This document shows, piece by piece, positions 1 to 7,530 of a stretch of DNA of 64,000 nt. The first letter of the stretch is position 1. The number at the start of each line of letters is the position of its first letter. The DNA is from Blautia hansenii DSM 20583 (GTDB lineage: Bacteria; Bacillota; Clostridia; Lachnospirales; Lachnospiraceae). Where the stretch lies: NCBI RefSeq assembly GCF_002222595.2, contig NZ_CP022413.2, positions 1,690,001 to 1,754,000 of the forward strand. The letters are read 5' to 3'. Under the pieces are notes generated by a model. The model had not been told where the DNA came from. It did no database searches and was given only the letters and a program-made list of their open reading frames with translations. Both the position numbers and the translations under genes were made by a program.

Positions 1-687
1 CTTTCCTTGAAGTTTTATAGTTTTAGGTTCTAATTTTTCTTTTTGAATGTACCAGTTGCAAACTTCGTTATCGCAAATATTTTCGCGTTTTTCCATAATC
101 GGTTTTCCGCACACCGGACATACTTCTACGTCCTTGCCATAATGTTTTTTACATGAAAAAGATTTTTTTAATATTTGGACGATTTCCGCAGGCACATTTA
201 AGTTAGCTATATCATATTCCATAGAAATGGAATCTCTAAATTCTGTTTCTGATAAAAACAACCGAAATCGCACATACTCTTCCTCACATTCCTTAATGTA
301 AATCCACGTATCTTCAGATTTTTCTTCTTCCAGCTTCTGAAGTTTTTCACGAAAAAACCGTATTCCGTTTCCAACAATTGCATTCTGCTGGATTTCCTCT
401 AGATTTTCCTCTTGAAATAATTCTTCAACTTCTTTGTTGACTATTCCTGCATCGTAAAAAGGCTCCACCGATTTGATGCAAGTAATATAGTCGCATAACG
501 GTCTTTCCTCCAGAAATTGATAATATTCACATAAGTTTGAAGGAATTTCTTGTATTCCGTTCTCATACAAATATCTGGTAAGCGCTTGTAACGCACTCAT
601 TGCCTTTTTTACCTGCTCTCTCACATCCTTTCTCTGCTTAATTTCCGTACTTTGCTTTAATAAATATAACAGGCTCATTTCATCCAT
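1..687 (-). CDS. Zinc-ribbon protein of unknown function, C-terminus cut by window edge
   Basis: An uninterrupted frame of 229 codons runs from an ATG at 687 to base 1 with no stop, so the 3' end lies outside the window. The start is supported by an AGGAGGATAG ribosome site just upstream. The first ~180 residues are helical and Glu/Lys-rich. Near residues 185-215 there is a four-cysteine zinc ribbon (CPVCG followed by CDNEVC and WY). I do not recognise the family with confidence. Zinc ribbons of this style occur ahead of nuclease domains in restriction and defence proteins (for example partners of pPIWI-RE systems), so a defence role is possible, but that is inference and the catalytic part, if any, is missing here. 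A 400-bp spacer and a terminator separate it from the metabolic genes to its right. Confidence 0.7.
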   Translation of the reverse strand, partial: MDEMSLLYLLKQSTEIKQRKDVREQVKKAMSALQALTRYLYENGIQEIPSNLCEYYQFLEERPLCDYITCIKSVEPFYDAGIVNKEVEELFQEENLEEIQQNAIVGNGIRFFREKLQKLEEEKSEDTWIYIKECEEEYVRFRLFLSETEFRDSISMEYDIANLNVPAEIVQILKKSFSCKKHYGKDVEVCPVCGKPIMEKRENICDNEVCNWYIQKEKLEPKTIKLQGK

Positions 688-753
688 TAAACGTCTATCC
701 TCCTTTCAGCCTAGCGTAGAAAATTGTTGGGTTCTCTAACTATAATCTATTTC

Positions 754-783
754 ACTATAATAATCCATTTGTATTTTTCACAA
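754..783 (-). promoter_or_regulatory. Possible sigma-A promoter for the zinc-ribbon gene
   Basis: Read on the minus strand, TTGTGA (778-783) and TATAGT (754-759) are separated by 18 bp and lie about 70 bp upstream of the ATG at 687. The surrounding DNA is very AT-rich, so a chance match is possible. The rest of the 688-1089 spacer shows only the terminator at 988-1027 and no convincing gene. Confidence 0.3.
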
Positions 784-987
784 TATTCAGAATACAAATA
801 TAGTAATTTTTATGTTTCAGAATATAAAAAGCCAAAGTATTTCTACCTTGACTTTTCATCTTTACCTGTCACATTTAACGCATCTAAAGGTGTCGGCCAA
901 TAAATTATCCCTGTTTTTCAGAAAAATCAACAGGAGACGGAGCTTTTTTTATTTTTGTATCGTTTTTCTGCCTTTTTCCCCGAAACA

Positions 988-1027
988 TAGAAAAAGTGCA
1001 AACCTTTTGAAATTTGCACTTTTTCCA
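988..1027. terminator. Rho-independent terminator after the 2-hydroxyacid dehydrogenase gene
   Basis: A perfect 13-bp stem pairs 990-1002 with 1013-1025 around a 10-base loop, and the arms end in A/T tracts on both sides. It lies about 65 bp beyond the stop at 1090, so it would stop minus-strand transcription; the symmetry means it could also work on the plus strand. Confidence 0.75.
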
Positions 1028-1089
1028 ATCTGCCATTTTCCTTATAAATCCGTTCTAAAAAGTTCAAACTTTTTTGTCAGTGAACAATT

Positions 1090-2031
1090 TTACATTACAT
1101 TCTGCGGTTTCCCATTTTCCCATGCTCTCACATTTTCAAATGCAATATGCGCACGCTTCACCATAGCTTCTTTTGTAGCAAATGCCACATGTGGTGTCAC
1201 CAAAATATTTTTTGCATGAAACAGAGGATGCGATGCTTCTACTGGTGGCTCTTTTTCAAATACATCCACACAAGCTCCTGCAATTTTTCCTTCATTCAGC
1301 GCCTCTGCCAAAGCTTCACTGTCCACCACCGGACCCCTTGCGGTATTGATGAGCACAGCATTTTCCTTCATCAATGCTAATTTTCCTTTATCTATCAGAT
1401 GTGTTGTTTCCTTATTTAAAGGTACGTGCAGAGAAACAATATCACAGACAGATAAAAGCTCTTCCATTGATACAAATTGAGCGCCTTCAATCTCTTTCTC
1501 TGTTCTGCTGTATATATAAACTTCACACCCAAAGGCTTTTGCAATGCGGGCTACTCTTGTACCGATTGCGCCTGCACCGATTACACCAAATTTCTTAGCC
1601 TCCAGCTCAAAGCCTACTAAACCGTCTTTTGTTCCTTGGTTTCTCACAGCAGTATCACACTGTGCAAGTCTGCGGTAAAGAGAAATCAGCATACCAAAGA
1701 CTAAGTCAGATACAGCTGCCGTAGAATAACCTGCACAATTACATACACAAATTCCCTTTTCCTTACATAAATCCAAAGGAATATGATCCACACCTGTAAA
1801 AGCAACTGATAAAAGTTTTAATTTTTCACAACCTTCTATCACTTCTTCATTTAAAGGAAGATTTGCCACCACGAGAATATCTGCATCTTTTCCTCTTTCA
1901 ATCAAAGTTTCGGTGTCTGTGACTCTTGTATCATAATATACAATTTCTACATCTTTTGAGAGCTTTTCTTCTGCAATTTTTAAAAGCTGCTCTTTTTCCA
2001 CACCTAATGGTTCAATAATTACTAATTTCAC
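1090..2031 (-). CDS. D-2-hydroxyacid dehydrogenase (NAD-dependent, short SerA-like form)
   Basis: A 313-residue cytosolic oxidoreductase of the D-isomer 2-hydroxyacid dehydrogenase family. The Rossmann motif GAGAIG is at residues 152-157, and the catalytic set is Arg232 (in NTARGPVVD), Glu261 (in EKEPP) and His281 (in TPHVAF). It lacks the C-terminal ACT domain of long phosphoglycerate dehydrogenases, so the substrate (phosphohydroxypyruvate, hydroxypyruvate, glycerate or another 2-keto acid) cannot be fixed from sequence. The start is GTG at 2031, preceded by AAGAGGTGA. It lies 11 bp downstream of aspartokinase and is probably co-transcribed with it. Confidence 0.88.
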   Translation of the reverse strand: MKLVIIEPLGVEKEQLLKIAEEKLSKDVEIVYYDTRVTDTETLIERGKDADILVVANLPLNEEVIEGCEKLKLLSVAFTGVDHIPLDLCKEKGICVCNCAGYSTAAVSDLVFGMLISLYRRLAQCDTAVRNQGTKDGLVGFELEAKKFGVIGAGAIGTRVARIAKAFGCEVYIYSRTEKEIEGAQFVSMEELLSVCDIVSLHVPLNKETTHLIDKGKLALMKENAVLINTARGPVVDSEALAEALNEGKIAGACVDVFEKEPPVEASHPLFHAKNILVTPHVAFATKEAMVKRAHIAFENVRAWENGKPQNVM

Positions 2032-2042
2032 AAAATCACCTC

Positions 2043-3362
2043 TTAAATCTGTGTTTCTACAAAAATGTCATACAGCGCTTTAATTGCCACTTCAAAGTCT
2101 TCATTTTTCACACCCACAATGATATTTAACTCACTGGAGCCCTGATCAATCATTTTAACATTAACATCAGCATGTGCCAGCGCAGCAAAAATTCTTGCGG
2201 CAGTACCACGATTTGAACGCATGCCCCTACCAACCACAGCAATCAAAGCCAAGTCTGACTCTAATTCCATGTAATCCGGATTTACAGTTCTATGTACGCC
2301 TGCAATTACCTGCTGCTCTTTTTCCGCAAACTCATCCTGATGGATAAATACCGTCATAGTATCAATTCCTGATGGAATATGTTCAAAAGAAATCCCCTGT
2401 TCTTCTAACACCTGCAATACCTTTCTTCCGAAACCGATTTCTGCATTCATCATGGATTTTTCAATAAACAGAGAACAGAAACCTTTTTTCCCTGCAATAC
2501 CGGTAATGGTATACAATGGCTTTTTACAGGTATCCTCTACAATCATTGTTCCTTCTGCTTCCGGTTCATTGGTATTTTTAATGTTAATCGGAATACCTGC
2601 TTTTCTTACAGGGAAAATAGCATCCTCGTGAAGCACAGTAGCGCCCATGTAAGAAAGCTCACGGAGTTCACGATAAGTAATGGTATCAATGGACTTTGGG
2701 TTTGGGATAATTCTGGGGTCTGTTACCATAACTCCTGAAACATCTGTCCAGTTTTCATACAAGTCTACATCTAAAGCTCCTGCAAGAATAGAGCCGGTAA
2801 TATCAGAACCTCCTCTGGAAAAGGTTTTAATTTCTCCGTTTTCTTTTGCTCCATAAAATCCCGGTACAACTGCCCGTTCTATATTATTTAATTTCTTGGC
2901 AACCAAAAGCTCTGTAATTCCTGCATCAAACTGTCCGTTTCCGTCAAAACGAATGATTTCCGCCGGGTCCACAAATTCATAGCCCAAATATGCCGCCATA
3001 ATTTTTCCGTTTAAATATTCCCCTCTGGATGCGGCATATTCTTTCCCAATCTGATTTTTAAAGTTCTCTTTTACTTCCTCAAATTCCTTTTCCAATGACA
3101 GAGAAATCTGTAAGCCATCAATAATTTGCTGATAGCGAGCTTTGATTTCTTCTAAAATCTTTTGAAATTTCCCCTCATCGTCTGCTGCCTCATAACAGGC
3201 ATAAAGTAAATCCGTAACCTTTGTATCCTCTGAAAAACGTTTTCCGGGTGCAGACGGAACAACGTATCTTCTGCTTTCATCTGCACGAATAATTTTCCCT
3301 ACTTTTTCAAACTGTTCTGCACTGGCAAGAGAACTCCCACCGAATTTCACAACTTTTTTCAT
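2043..3362 (-). CDS. Aspartokinase
   Basis: A 439-residue aspartate kinase, the first step from aspartate to lysine, threonine and methionine. The N-terminal amino-acid kinase domain carries KFGGSS at residues 5-10 and the substrate-loop region SRGGSDITGS; two C-terminal ACT repeats, the usual site of feedback inhibition by pathway end products, follow. The ATG at 3362 is chosen over a longer frame because GGGAGGATATGGA sits directly before it and KKVVKFGGSS is the conserved N-terminus. The second step, asd, is in the same window at 60.9 kb but unlinked. No lysine riboswitch or T-box is visible in the short leader. Confidence 0.93.
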   Translation of the reverse strand: MKKVVKFGGSSLASAEQFEKVGKIIRADESRRYVVPSAPGKRFSEDTKVTDLLYACYEAADDEGKFQKILEEIKARYQQIIDGLQISLSLEKEFEEVKENFKNQIGKEYAASRGEYLNGKIMAAYLGYEFVDPAEIIRFDGNGQFDAGITELLVAKKLNNIERAVVPGFYGAKENGEIKTFSRGGSDITGSILAGALDVDLYENWTDVSGVMVTDPRIIPNPKSIDTITYRELRELSYMGATVLHEDAIFPVRKAGIPINIKNTNEPEAEGTMIVEDTCKKPLYTITGIAGKKGFCSLFIEKSMMNAEIGFGRKVLQVLEEQGISFEHIPSGIDTMTVFIHQDEFAEKEQQVIAGVHRTVNPDYMELESDLALIAVVGRGMRSNRGTAARIFAALAHADVNVKMIDQGSSELNIIVGVKNEDFEVAIKALYDIFVETQI

Positions 3363-3422
3363 TCCATATCCTCCCTGAGCGTCTTTTCTTCTGCATAGGC
3401 AGTGCAATCCTTGCGGAACGTT

Positions 3423-3459
3423 ATTTATTTCATAGGACGCAATTTCCTATGGAATAAAT
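3423..3459. repeat. Palindromic intergenic repeat, copy 1
   Basis: A 15-bp stem with one mismatch pairs 3423-3437 with 3445-3459 around the loop CGCAATT. The core CATAGGA...TCCTATG recurs at 31329-31355 and, degenerated, at 60848-60882. Here it lies just downstream of the -10 hexamer of the aspartokinase promoter, so it would fold at the 5' end of that mRNA. Confidence 0.7.
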
Positions 3460-3486
3460 AATAGCCTTTCATGTATAAAATGTCTA
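3458..3486 (-). promoter_or_regulatory. Sigma-A promoter for aspartokinase
   Basis: On the minus strand TAGACA (3481-3486) and TATTAT (3458-3463) have 17-bp spacing and lie about 100 bp upstream of the aspartokinase ATG. Each hexamer matches five of six consensus positions. Confidence 0.55.
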
Positions 3487-3493
3487 GCCTTTT

Positions 3494-4378
3494 CTAATTT
3501 TTTCCTTTTCCTTTATCCGATAAAATAAGTCCTGCAAAAACCAATACTACCCCAATTGCTGATACAACCGTTATTTTCTCTTCTAAAACAAGAGCAGATA
3601 CAATAATTGTTACGACAGGAGAAAGGTATAAATAAACAGCCGTACGTACGGCGCCTAAAAGCTTTACCGCTAAATTCCACGTCACAAAACAAAGAGCAGA
3701 AGCTCCGATTCCTAAAAATAGCATATTTCCTAAATAGACAGGATTACGAAATCTTTCTAATCCCCATTCAAATCCCATAAGAAATACTGGGATAATCATA
3801 AAGAAAATACCGTAAAAGAAAATATGGCGTGTACTTTGAATAACAGACATTCCAAAAGAACCTATTTTTTTCACCAGCACAGAATAACAAGCCCATACAA
3901 ACGCCGCCAGAAATGCCAAAATATCTCCTTTCGGGTTTAAAGAAAAAGCACTGCTTCCATGTACACTAATGAGAATAATTCCGGTAATACTTGTAAGAAA
4001 TCCTATAAAAAATCCTGTTTTCAACCTTTCTTCTTTTAAAAATATTCTCCCTAAAATCGCAGTAAAAAAAGGAGCTGTGGCAATAATAATTCCTACATTA
4101 GAAGCATAAGTATACGTCAAAGCAATATTCTCCAAAAGGAAATATAAAGTCACTCCGGTAATCCCAGCGCCAATAAAATACAATTCCTGTTTTATGTTGC
4201 TTACAGACAAACCCTGATGGTTCATGAGTAAAAGTATAAAATACCCCATCAAAAAGCGCATAAATAAAATTTCAATGGGCGTAAACGCCTTTAATAAAAC
4301 TTTTGTTGCAATAAAAGTCGTTCCCCAGACACAAATGGTAAATAATGCCAAGAAATGTCCTTTCGCATTTTCTTTCAT
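3494..4378 (-). CDS. EamA-type (DMT superfamily) transporter
   Basis: A 294-residue inner-membrane protein with about ten predicted hydrophobic segments arranged as two EamA repeats (roughly residues 5-140 and 150-288), the usual layout of drug/metabolite exporters. The N-terminal WGTTFIATK and the mid-protein WACYSVLVKK stretches are typical of each repeat's first helices. The substrate cannot be predicted; family members export amino acids, nucleobases or drugs. The ATG at 4378 has AAGGAGGAAG upstream. It follows the pyrBI terminator, so it may depend on its own promoter or on readthrough. Confidence 0.85.
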   Translation of the reverse strand: MKENAKGHFLALFTICVWGTTFIATKVLLKAFTPIEILFMRFLMGYFILLLMNHQGLSVSNIKQELYFIGAGITGVTLYFLLENIALTYTYASNVGIIIATAPFFTAILGRIFLKEERLKTGFFIGFLTSITGIILISVHGSSAFSLNPKGDILAFLAAFVWACYSVLVKKIGSFGMSVIQSTRHIFFYGIFFMIIPVFLMGFEWGLERFRNPVYLGNMLFLGIGASALCFVTWNLAVKLLGAVRTAVYLYLSPVVTIIVSALVLEEKITVVSAIGVVLVFAGLILSDKGKGKN

Positions 4379-4398
4379 AAACTTCCTCCTTCATATAG

Positions 4399-4437
4399 AA
4401 AAACCGGCAGGCACTGCATCCAGATGACTGCCGGCAA
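4399..4437 (-). terminator. Rho-independent terminator of pyrBI
   Basis: CCGGCAG (4404-4410) pairs with CTGCCGG (4428-4434), and on the minus strand the hairpin is followed by five T residues (complement of 4399-4403). It starts just after the pyrI stop at 4441. Confidence 0.75.
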
Positions 4438-4440
4438 ACT

Positions 4441-4878
4441 TTATTTATTTCTGTTTCCCCTGTACTTTTCTTCACAATATTTGCAACGATATATTTCCTT
4501 TTCCGGATCTGCCAGAATAAATACATGATCCAGCTCCTGCTCAATAGAAGTAATACAACGTGGGTTTTTACAGCGAATTACATTCCGGATTTCTTTTGGG
4601 AGAGAAAGGTCTTTCTTCTCTACAATTTCTCCGTCTTTAATAATATTTACCGTAATATTATGGTCGATAAATCCCAGAATATCTAAATTTAATGAGTCAA
4701 TGGGACATTCTACTTTAATAATGTCCTTGCGTCCCATTTTATCACTTCTGGCATTTTTAATAATTGCCACACAGCAGTCCAGCTTATCCAACTTTAAGTC
4801 ATGATAAATTGTCATGCTTTTTCCTGCTTTAATATGGTCTAAAACCACACCTTCACTTAAACGGCCTACATTTAACAT
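4441..4878 (-). CDS. pyrI: Aspartate carbamoyltransferase regulatory subunit
   Basis: A 145-residue regulatory chain of aspartate transcarbamoylase. The N-terminal half is the allosteric nucleotide-binding domain; the C-terminal zinc domain has four cysteines in CKNPRC and CKYC (about residues 103-138) that contact the catalytic chain. It overlaps pyrB by 7 bp, which implies translational coupling and fixed stoichiometry. The presence of PyrI predicts a B2C3-type holoenzyme subject to nucleotide control, as in enterobacteria and many Clostridia, rather than the unregulated trimer of Bacillus. Confidence 0.95.
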   Translation of the reverse strand: MLNVGRLSEGVVLDHIKAGKSMTIYHDLKLDKLDCCVAIIKNARSDKMGRKDIIKVECPIDSLNLDILGFIDHNITVNIIKDGEIVEKKDLSLPKEIRNVIRCKNPRCITSIEQELDHVFILADPEKEIYRCKYCEEKYRGNRNK

Positions 4879-5798
4879 AAGTCTACCCCCAATCCTAACA
4901 AGCTTAAAATCAATGCCATTCTTACATAAACACCGTACTGTACCTGTTTGAAATAAGCTGCTCTTGGGTCTGCATCTACTTCTACGGAAATTTCATTTAC
5001 TCTTGGCAATGGATGAAGCACCAGCATATCCTCTCTTGCCAGCGCCATTTTCGCTTTATCTAAGATATAGAAATCTTTCATTCGTACATAATCTTCTTCG
5101 TTGAAGAAACGTTCTCTCTGCACACGTGTCATATACAGAAGGTCAAGACTCGGCATTGCCTCTTCCAAACGCTCTACTTCAATAAACTCATGACCGCTGG
5201 CTTTTAAAACGTCTTCACGAATATAATCCGGAATACGAAGCTCTTCCGGAGAAATCAAAACAAATTTTACACCCTCGTAGCGTACCAGCGCTTCAATTAA
5301 AGAATGTACTGTTCTTCCGAACTTTAAGTCTCCGCAAAGACCAATGGTAATATTGTCCAGTCTTCCTTTTAAAGAACGGATTGTAAGTAAATCTGTAAGT
5401 GTCTGTGTAGGATGCTGATGTCCTCCGTCACCTGCGTTGATAACAGGAATTTCAGATGCCATAGACGCAACTAACGGCGCACCTTCTTTTGGATGACGCA
5501 TAGCACAGATATCTGCATAGCAGGACACAGTACGCACAGTATCTGCCACACTTTCGCCCTTTGCGGCAGAGCTCGAGTTTGCGCTGGAAAATCCTAAAAC
5601 TTTTCCTCCCAGACGCATCATGGCAGACTCAAAACTTAAACGTGTTCTTGTACTTGGTTCATAAAACAAGGTTGCTAAGATTTTCCCATCACATTTATGG
5701 GCATATTTCTCTGGATTTTTTTCAATATCGTTAGCAAGGTCTAAAACCTTCGCCAATTCCTCTACGGACAAATCCAACGGACTCATTAAGTGTCTCAT
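4872..5798 (-). CDS. pyrB: Aspartate carbamoyltransferase catalytic subunit
   Basis: A 308-residue enzyme that joins carbamoyl phosphate and aspartate, the committed step of pyrimidine synthesis. The carbamoyl-phosphate signature FYEPSTRTR is at about residues 45-53, HPTQTL near 132 and the aspartate-binding region HPLPRVNE near 262. The ATG at 5798 has ATAGGAGGTAATCT upstream. It follows a small membrane protein gene by 20 bp and overlaps pyrI downstream. Other pathway genes here (carB, pyrH) are at separate loci, so the pyr genes are not one operon in this genome. No PyrR-type attenuator is apparent. Confidence 0.97.
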   Translation of the reverse strand: MRHLMSPLDLSVEELAKVLDLANDIEKNPEKYAHKCDGKILATLFYEPSTRTRLSFESAMMRLGGKVLGFSSANSSSAAKGESVADTVRTVSCYADICAMRHPKEGAPLVASMASEIPVINAGDGGHQHPTQTLTDLLTIRSLKGRLDNITIGLCGDLKFGRTVHSLIEALVRYEGVKFVLISPEELRIPDYIREDVLKASGHEFIEVERLEEAMPSLDLLYMTRVQRERFFNEEDYVRMKDFYILDKAKMALAREDMLVLHPLPRVNEISVEVDADPRAAYFKQVQYGVYVRMALILSLLGLGVDLC

Positions 5799-5818
5799 AG
5801 ATTACCTCCTATGTGTTC

Positions 5819-6238
5819 TCAAGCTTTATCATCACGTACTATCATATAACAGTTACCTCTGCATTTCAAGAATTTTTCATAGATTATTCCAACCAAAAAC
5901 CATACCGGCGCATAGTCCAGCCGAATAACGCCTTTATACTGAAAAGGACTGCTGCTGTAATCCCACGGACACATATTATAATGCTTTAAAAACATGCCAG
6001 AAAGATACTCCACCGTAAAAATTCCCGTCATGTAAATACTGCCTCGCAAGACCAACGGCAAATCCTGTATTTTCTTTGAAACAGGTCCGATACACGCCGC
6101 CATTCCGTATATGGGAAACATCCATAAAGAGGAATAGCCGGTAAGCTTCCAATTTTCACTGCCCAGAGCATGCAGACCTGTCCAGAAAATTTCCATTCCC
6201 CATCCCAATACTCCGCATTTCAAAAAATCACCCTTCAT
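5819..6238 (-). CDS. Small membrane protein, ABC_trans_CmpB-like (putative permease family)
   Basis: A 139-residue protein with about four hydrophobic segments and the patterns WGMEIFWTGLH, SLWMFPIYG and FTVEYLSG, which I associate with the family named ABC_trans_CmpB (PF06541). The family name comes from an early prediction of a transporter role; its function is not established and I would not infer transport. The ATG at 6238 has AAGGAGAAAACG upstream. Only 20 bp separate it from pyrB, so the two are probably co-transcribed from the divergent intergenic region shared with pheA. Confidence 0.7.
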   Translation of the reverse strand: MKGDFLKCGVLGWGMEIFWTGLHALGSENWKLTGYSSLWMFPIYGMAACIGPVSKKIQDLPLVLRGSIYMTGIFTVEYLSGMFLKHYNMCPWDYSSSPFQYKGVIRLDYAPVWFLVGIIYEKFLKCRGNCYMIVRDDKA

Positions 6239-6306
6239 ACTCGTTTTCTCCTTGCATTTACTTTCCTTATATTATGGAATGGAAATGCCATTTTTATACA
6301 AAAAAC

Positions 6307-6335
6307 TTGCACAGTTTAAATTGGCGGTGTATCAT
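6307..6335 (+). promoter_or_regulatory. Sigma-A promoter for pheA
   Basis: TTGCAC (6307-6312) and TATCAT (6330-6335) with 17-bp spacing lie about 50 bp upstream of the pheA ATG. Confidence 0.5.
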
Positions 6336-6351
6336 AGTGCACATAGACTAT

Positions 6352-6379
6352 GGATTTAGAAAGGATTTAGAAAGGATTT
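6352..6379 (+). repeat. 11-bp tandem repeat containing the pheA ribosome site
   Basis: GGATTTAGAAA occurs at 6352-6362 and 6363-6373, followed by a third partial GGATTT at 6374-6379. Each unit boundary creates an AAAGGA Shine-Dalgarno-like sequence, and only the last copy is at proper distance from the ATG at 6384. Confidence 0.8.
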
Positions 6380-6383
6380 CTAT

Positions 6384-7517
6384 ATGATGCCGGATTTACA
6401 GGATTTAAGAAAAGAAATAGATGCTATTGATAATCAAATGACTTCCCTGTTCGAAAAAAGGATGGAAATTGCCGAACAGGTAGCACGATTTAAAATTGAA
6501 AATGAAAAACCGGTTTTTGACCGTACCAGAGAATTAGAAAAATTAAAATCAGTCTCTCAAAAAACGCACAGTAATTTTAACCGCTGCGGCATTCAGGAGC
6601 TATATCAGCAGATTATGTCCATCAGCAGAAAACGCCAATATCAGCTTCTTCAGGAACACGGAATATCTCAAAAAAGCCTTTTTACTCCTGTGGATAACTT
6701 GGAAAAAGAAAATGTAACAGTTGTGTTTCAAGGAGTGGAAGGCGCATACAGTCATGCTGCCATGTGTCGTTTCTTTGGCAATTCTATTCAAAGCTACCAT
6801 GTAGACACATGGAAAGATGCTATGGAAGAAATTAAACACGGCCGTGCACGCTATGCCGTACTGCCTATTGAGAACTCAACTGCCGGAATTGTACAGGACA
6901 ATTATGATTTACTTACCGCTTACGACCATGTTATCGTAGGAGAACAGATTATCCCATGCCAGCATGTTCTTGCGGGTATACCGGGAAGCACTCTTTCCGA
7001 CATTCAGCATGTATATTCTCACCCGCAAGCTTTAATGCAGTGTCGGGAATTTCTGGACAGCAACGAAAATTGGTGTACCCATGATTTTAGTAATACTGCT
7101 GCCGCAGCAAAAAAAGTCGCATTGGAAAAGGATAAAACACAGGCAGCTATTGCAAGCCCTTATGCTGCTGAATATTTTGGACTTTCTGTTTTAAAAGAAG
7201 GTATTTTCTCTAATCCGGAAAATTCTACCCGTTTCATTATTGTTACAAAGGATAAAATATACCAAAAAGCTGCCCATAAAATCAGCGTCAGCTATGAACT
7301 GCCTCACGAAAGCGGAAGTCTGTATAACAGCCTGTCCCATTTTATTTACAATGGTTTAAACATGACCAAAATTGAGTCTCGACCTATTGCCAACCGTAAC
7401 TGGGAATACCGTTTTTTCGTAGATTTTGAAGGAAATTTAAGCGACAGCGCTGTTAAAAATGCTTTATGCGGTCTGAGCTTTGAAGTACAAAACCTCCGTA
7501 TACACGGAAATTATTGA
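6384..7517 (+). CDS. pheA: Bifunctional chorismate mutase / prephenate dehydratase (P-protein)
   Basis: A 377-residue fused enzyme that takes chorismate through prephenate to phenylpyruvate for phenylalanine synthesis. Residues 1-90 are an AroQ-type chorismate mutase helical domain (DLRKEIDAID near the start). Residues ~111-290 are prephenate dehydratase with the catalytic TRF motif at 282-284. Residues ~298-377 form an ACT regulatory domain with the phenylalanine-binding ESRP motif at 331-334, so feedback inhibition by phenylalanine is expected. The start at 6384 has AAAGGA seven bases upstream; ATG ATG are consecutive. The downstream ATPase starts 13 bp after the stop, suggesting a two-gene unit. 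Confidence 0.96.
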   Translation: MMPDLQDLRKEIDAIDNQMTSLFEKRMEIAEQVARFKIENEKPVFDRTRELEKLKSVSQKTHSNFNRCGIQELYQQIMSISRKRQYQLLQEHGISQKSLFTPVDNLEKENVTVVFQGVEGAYSHAAMCRFFGNSIQSYHVDTWKDAMEEIKHGRARYAVLPIENSTAGIVQDNYDLLTAYDHVIVGEQIIPCQHVLAGIPGSTLSDIQHVYSHPQALMQCREFLDSNENWCTHDFSNTAAAAKKVALEKDKTQAAIASPYAAEYFGLSVLKEGIFSNPENSTRFIIVTKDKIYQKAAHKISVSYELPHESGSLYNSLSHFIYNGLNMTKIESRPIANRNWEYRFFVDFEGNLSDSAVKNALCGLSFEVQNLRIHGNY

Positions 7518-7530
7518 AAGGAGCTGCCCT

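Noticed and set aside
812..1219. Plus-strand frame of 135 codons in the left spacer
   Set aside because: It is Phe/Ser-rich low-complexity sequence that runs through the terminator at 988-1027 and into the dehydrogenase gene, with no ribosome site.
3363..3493. Lysine riboswitch or T-box ahead of aspartokinase
   Set aside because: The leader is about 90 nt and contains only the palindromic repeat; none of the conserved riboswitch or T-box sequences is seen.
6350..6370. Possible six-codon leader peptide before pheA
   Set aside because: The tiny frame (MDLERI) has no phenylalanine codons and no following attenuator hairpin, so it is not a pheA leader peptide.
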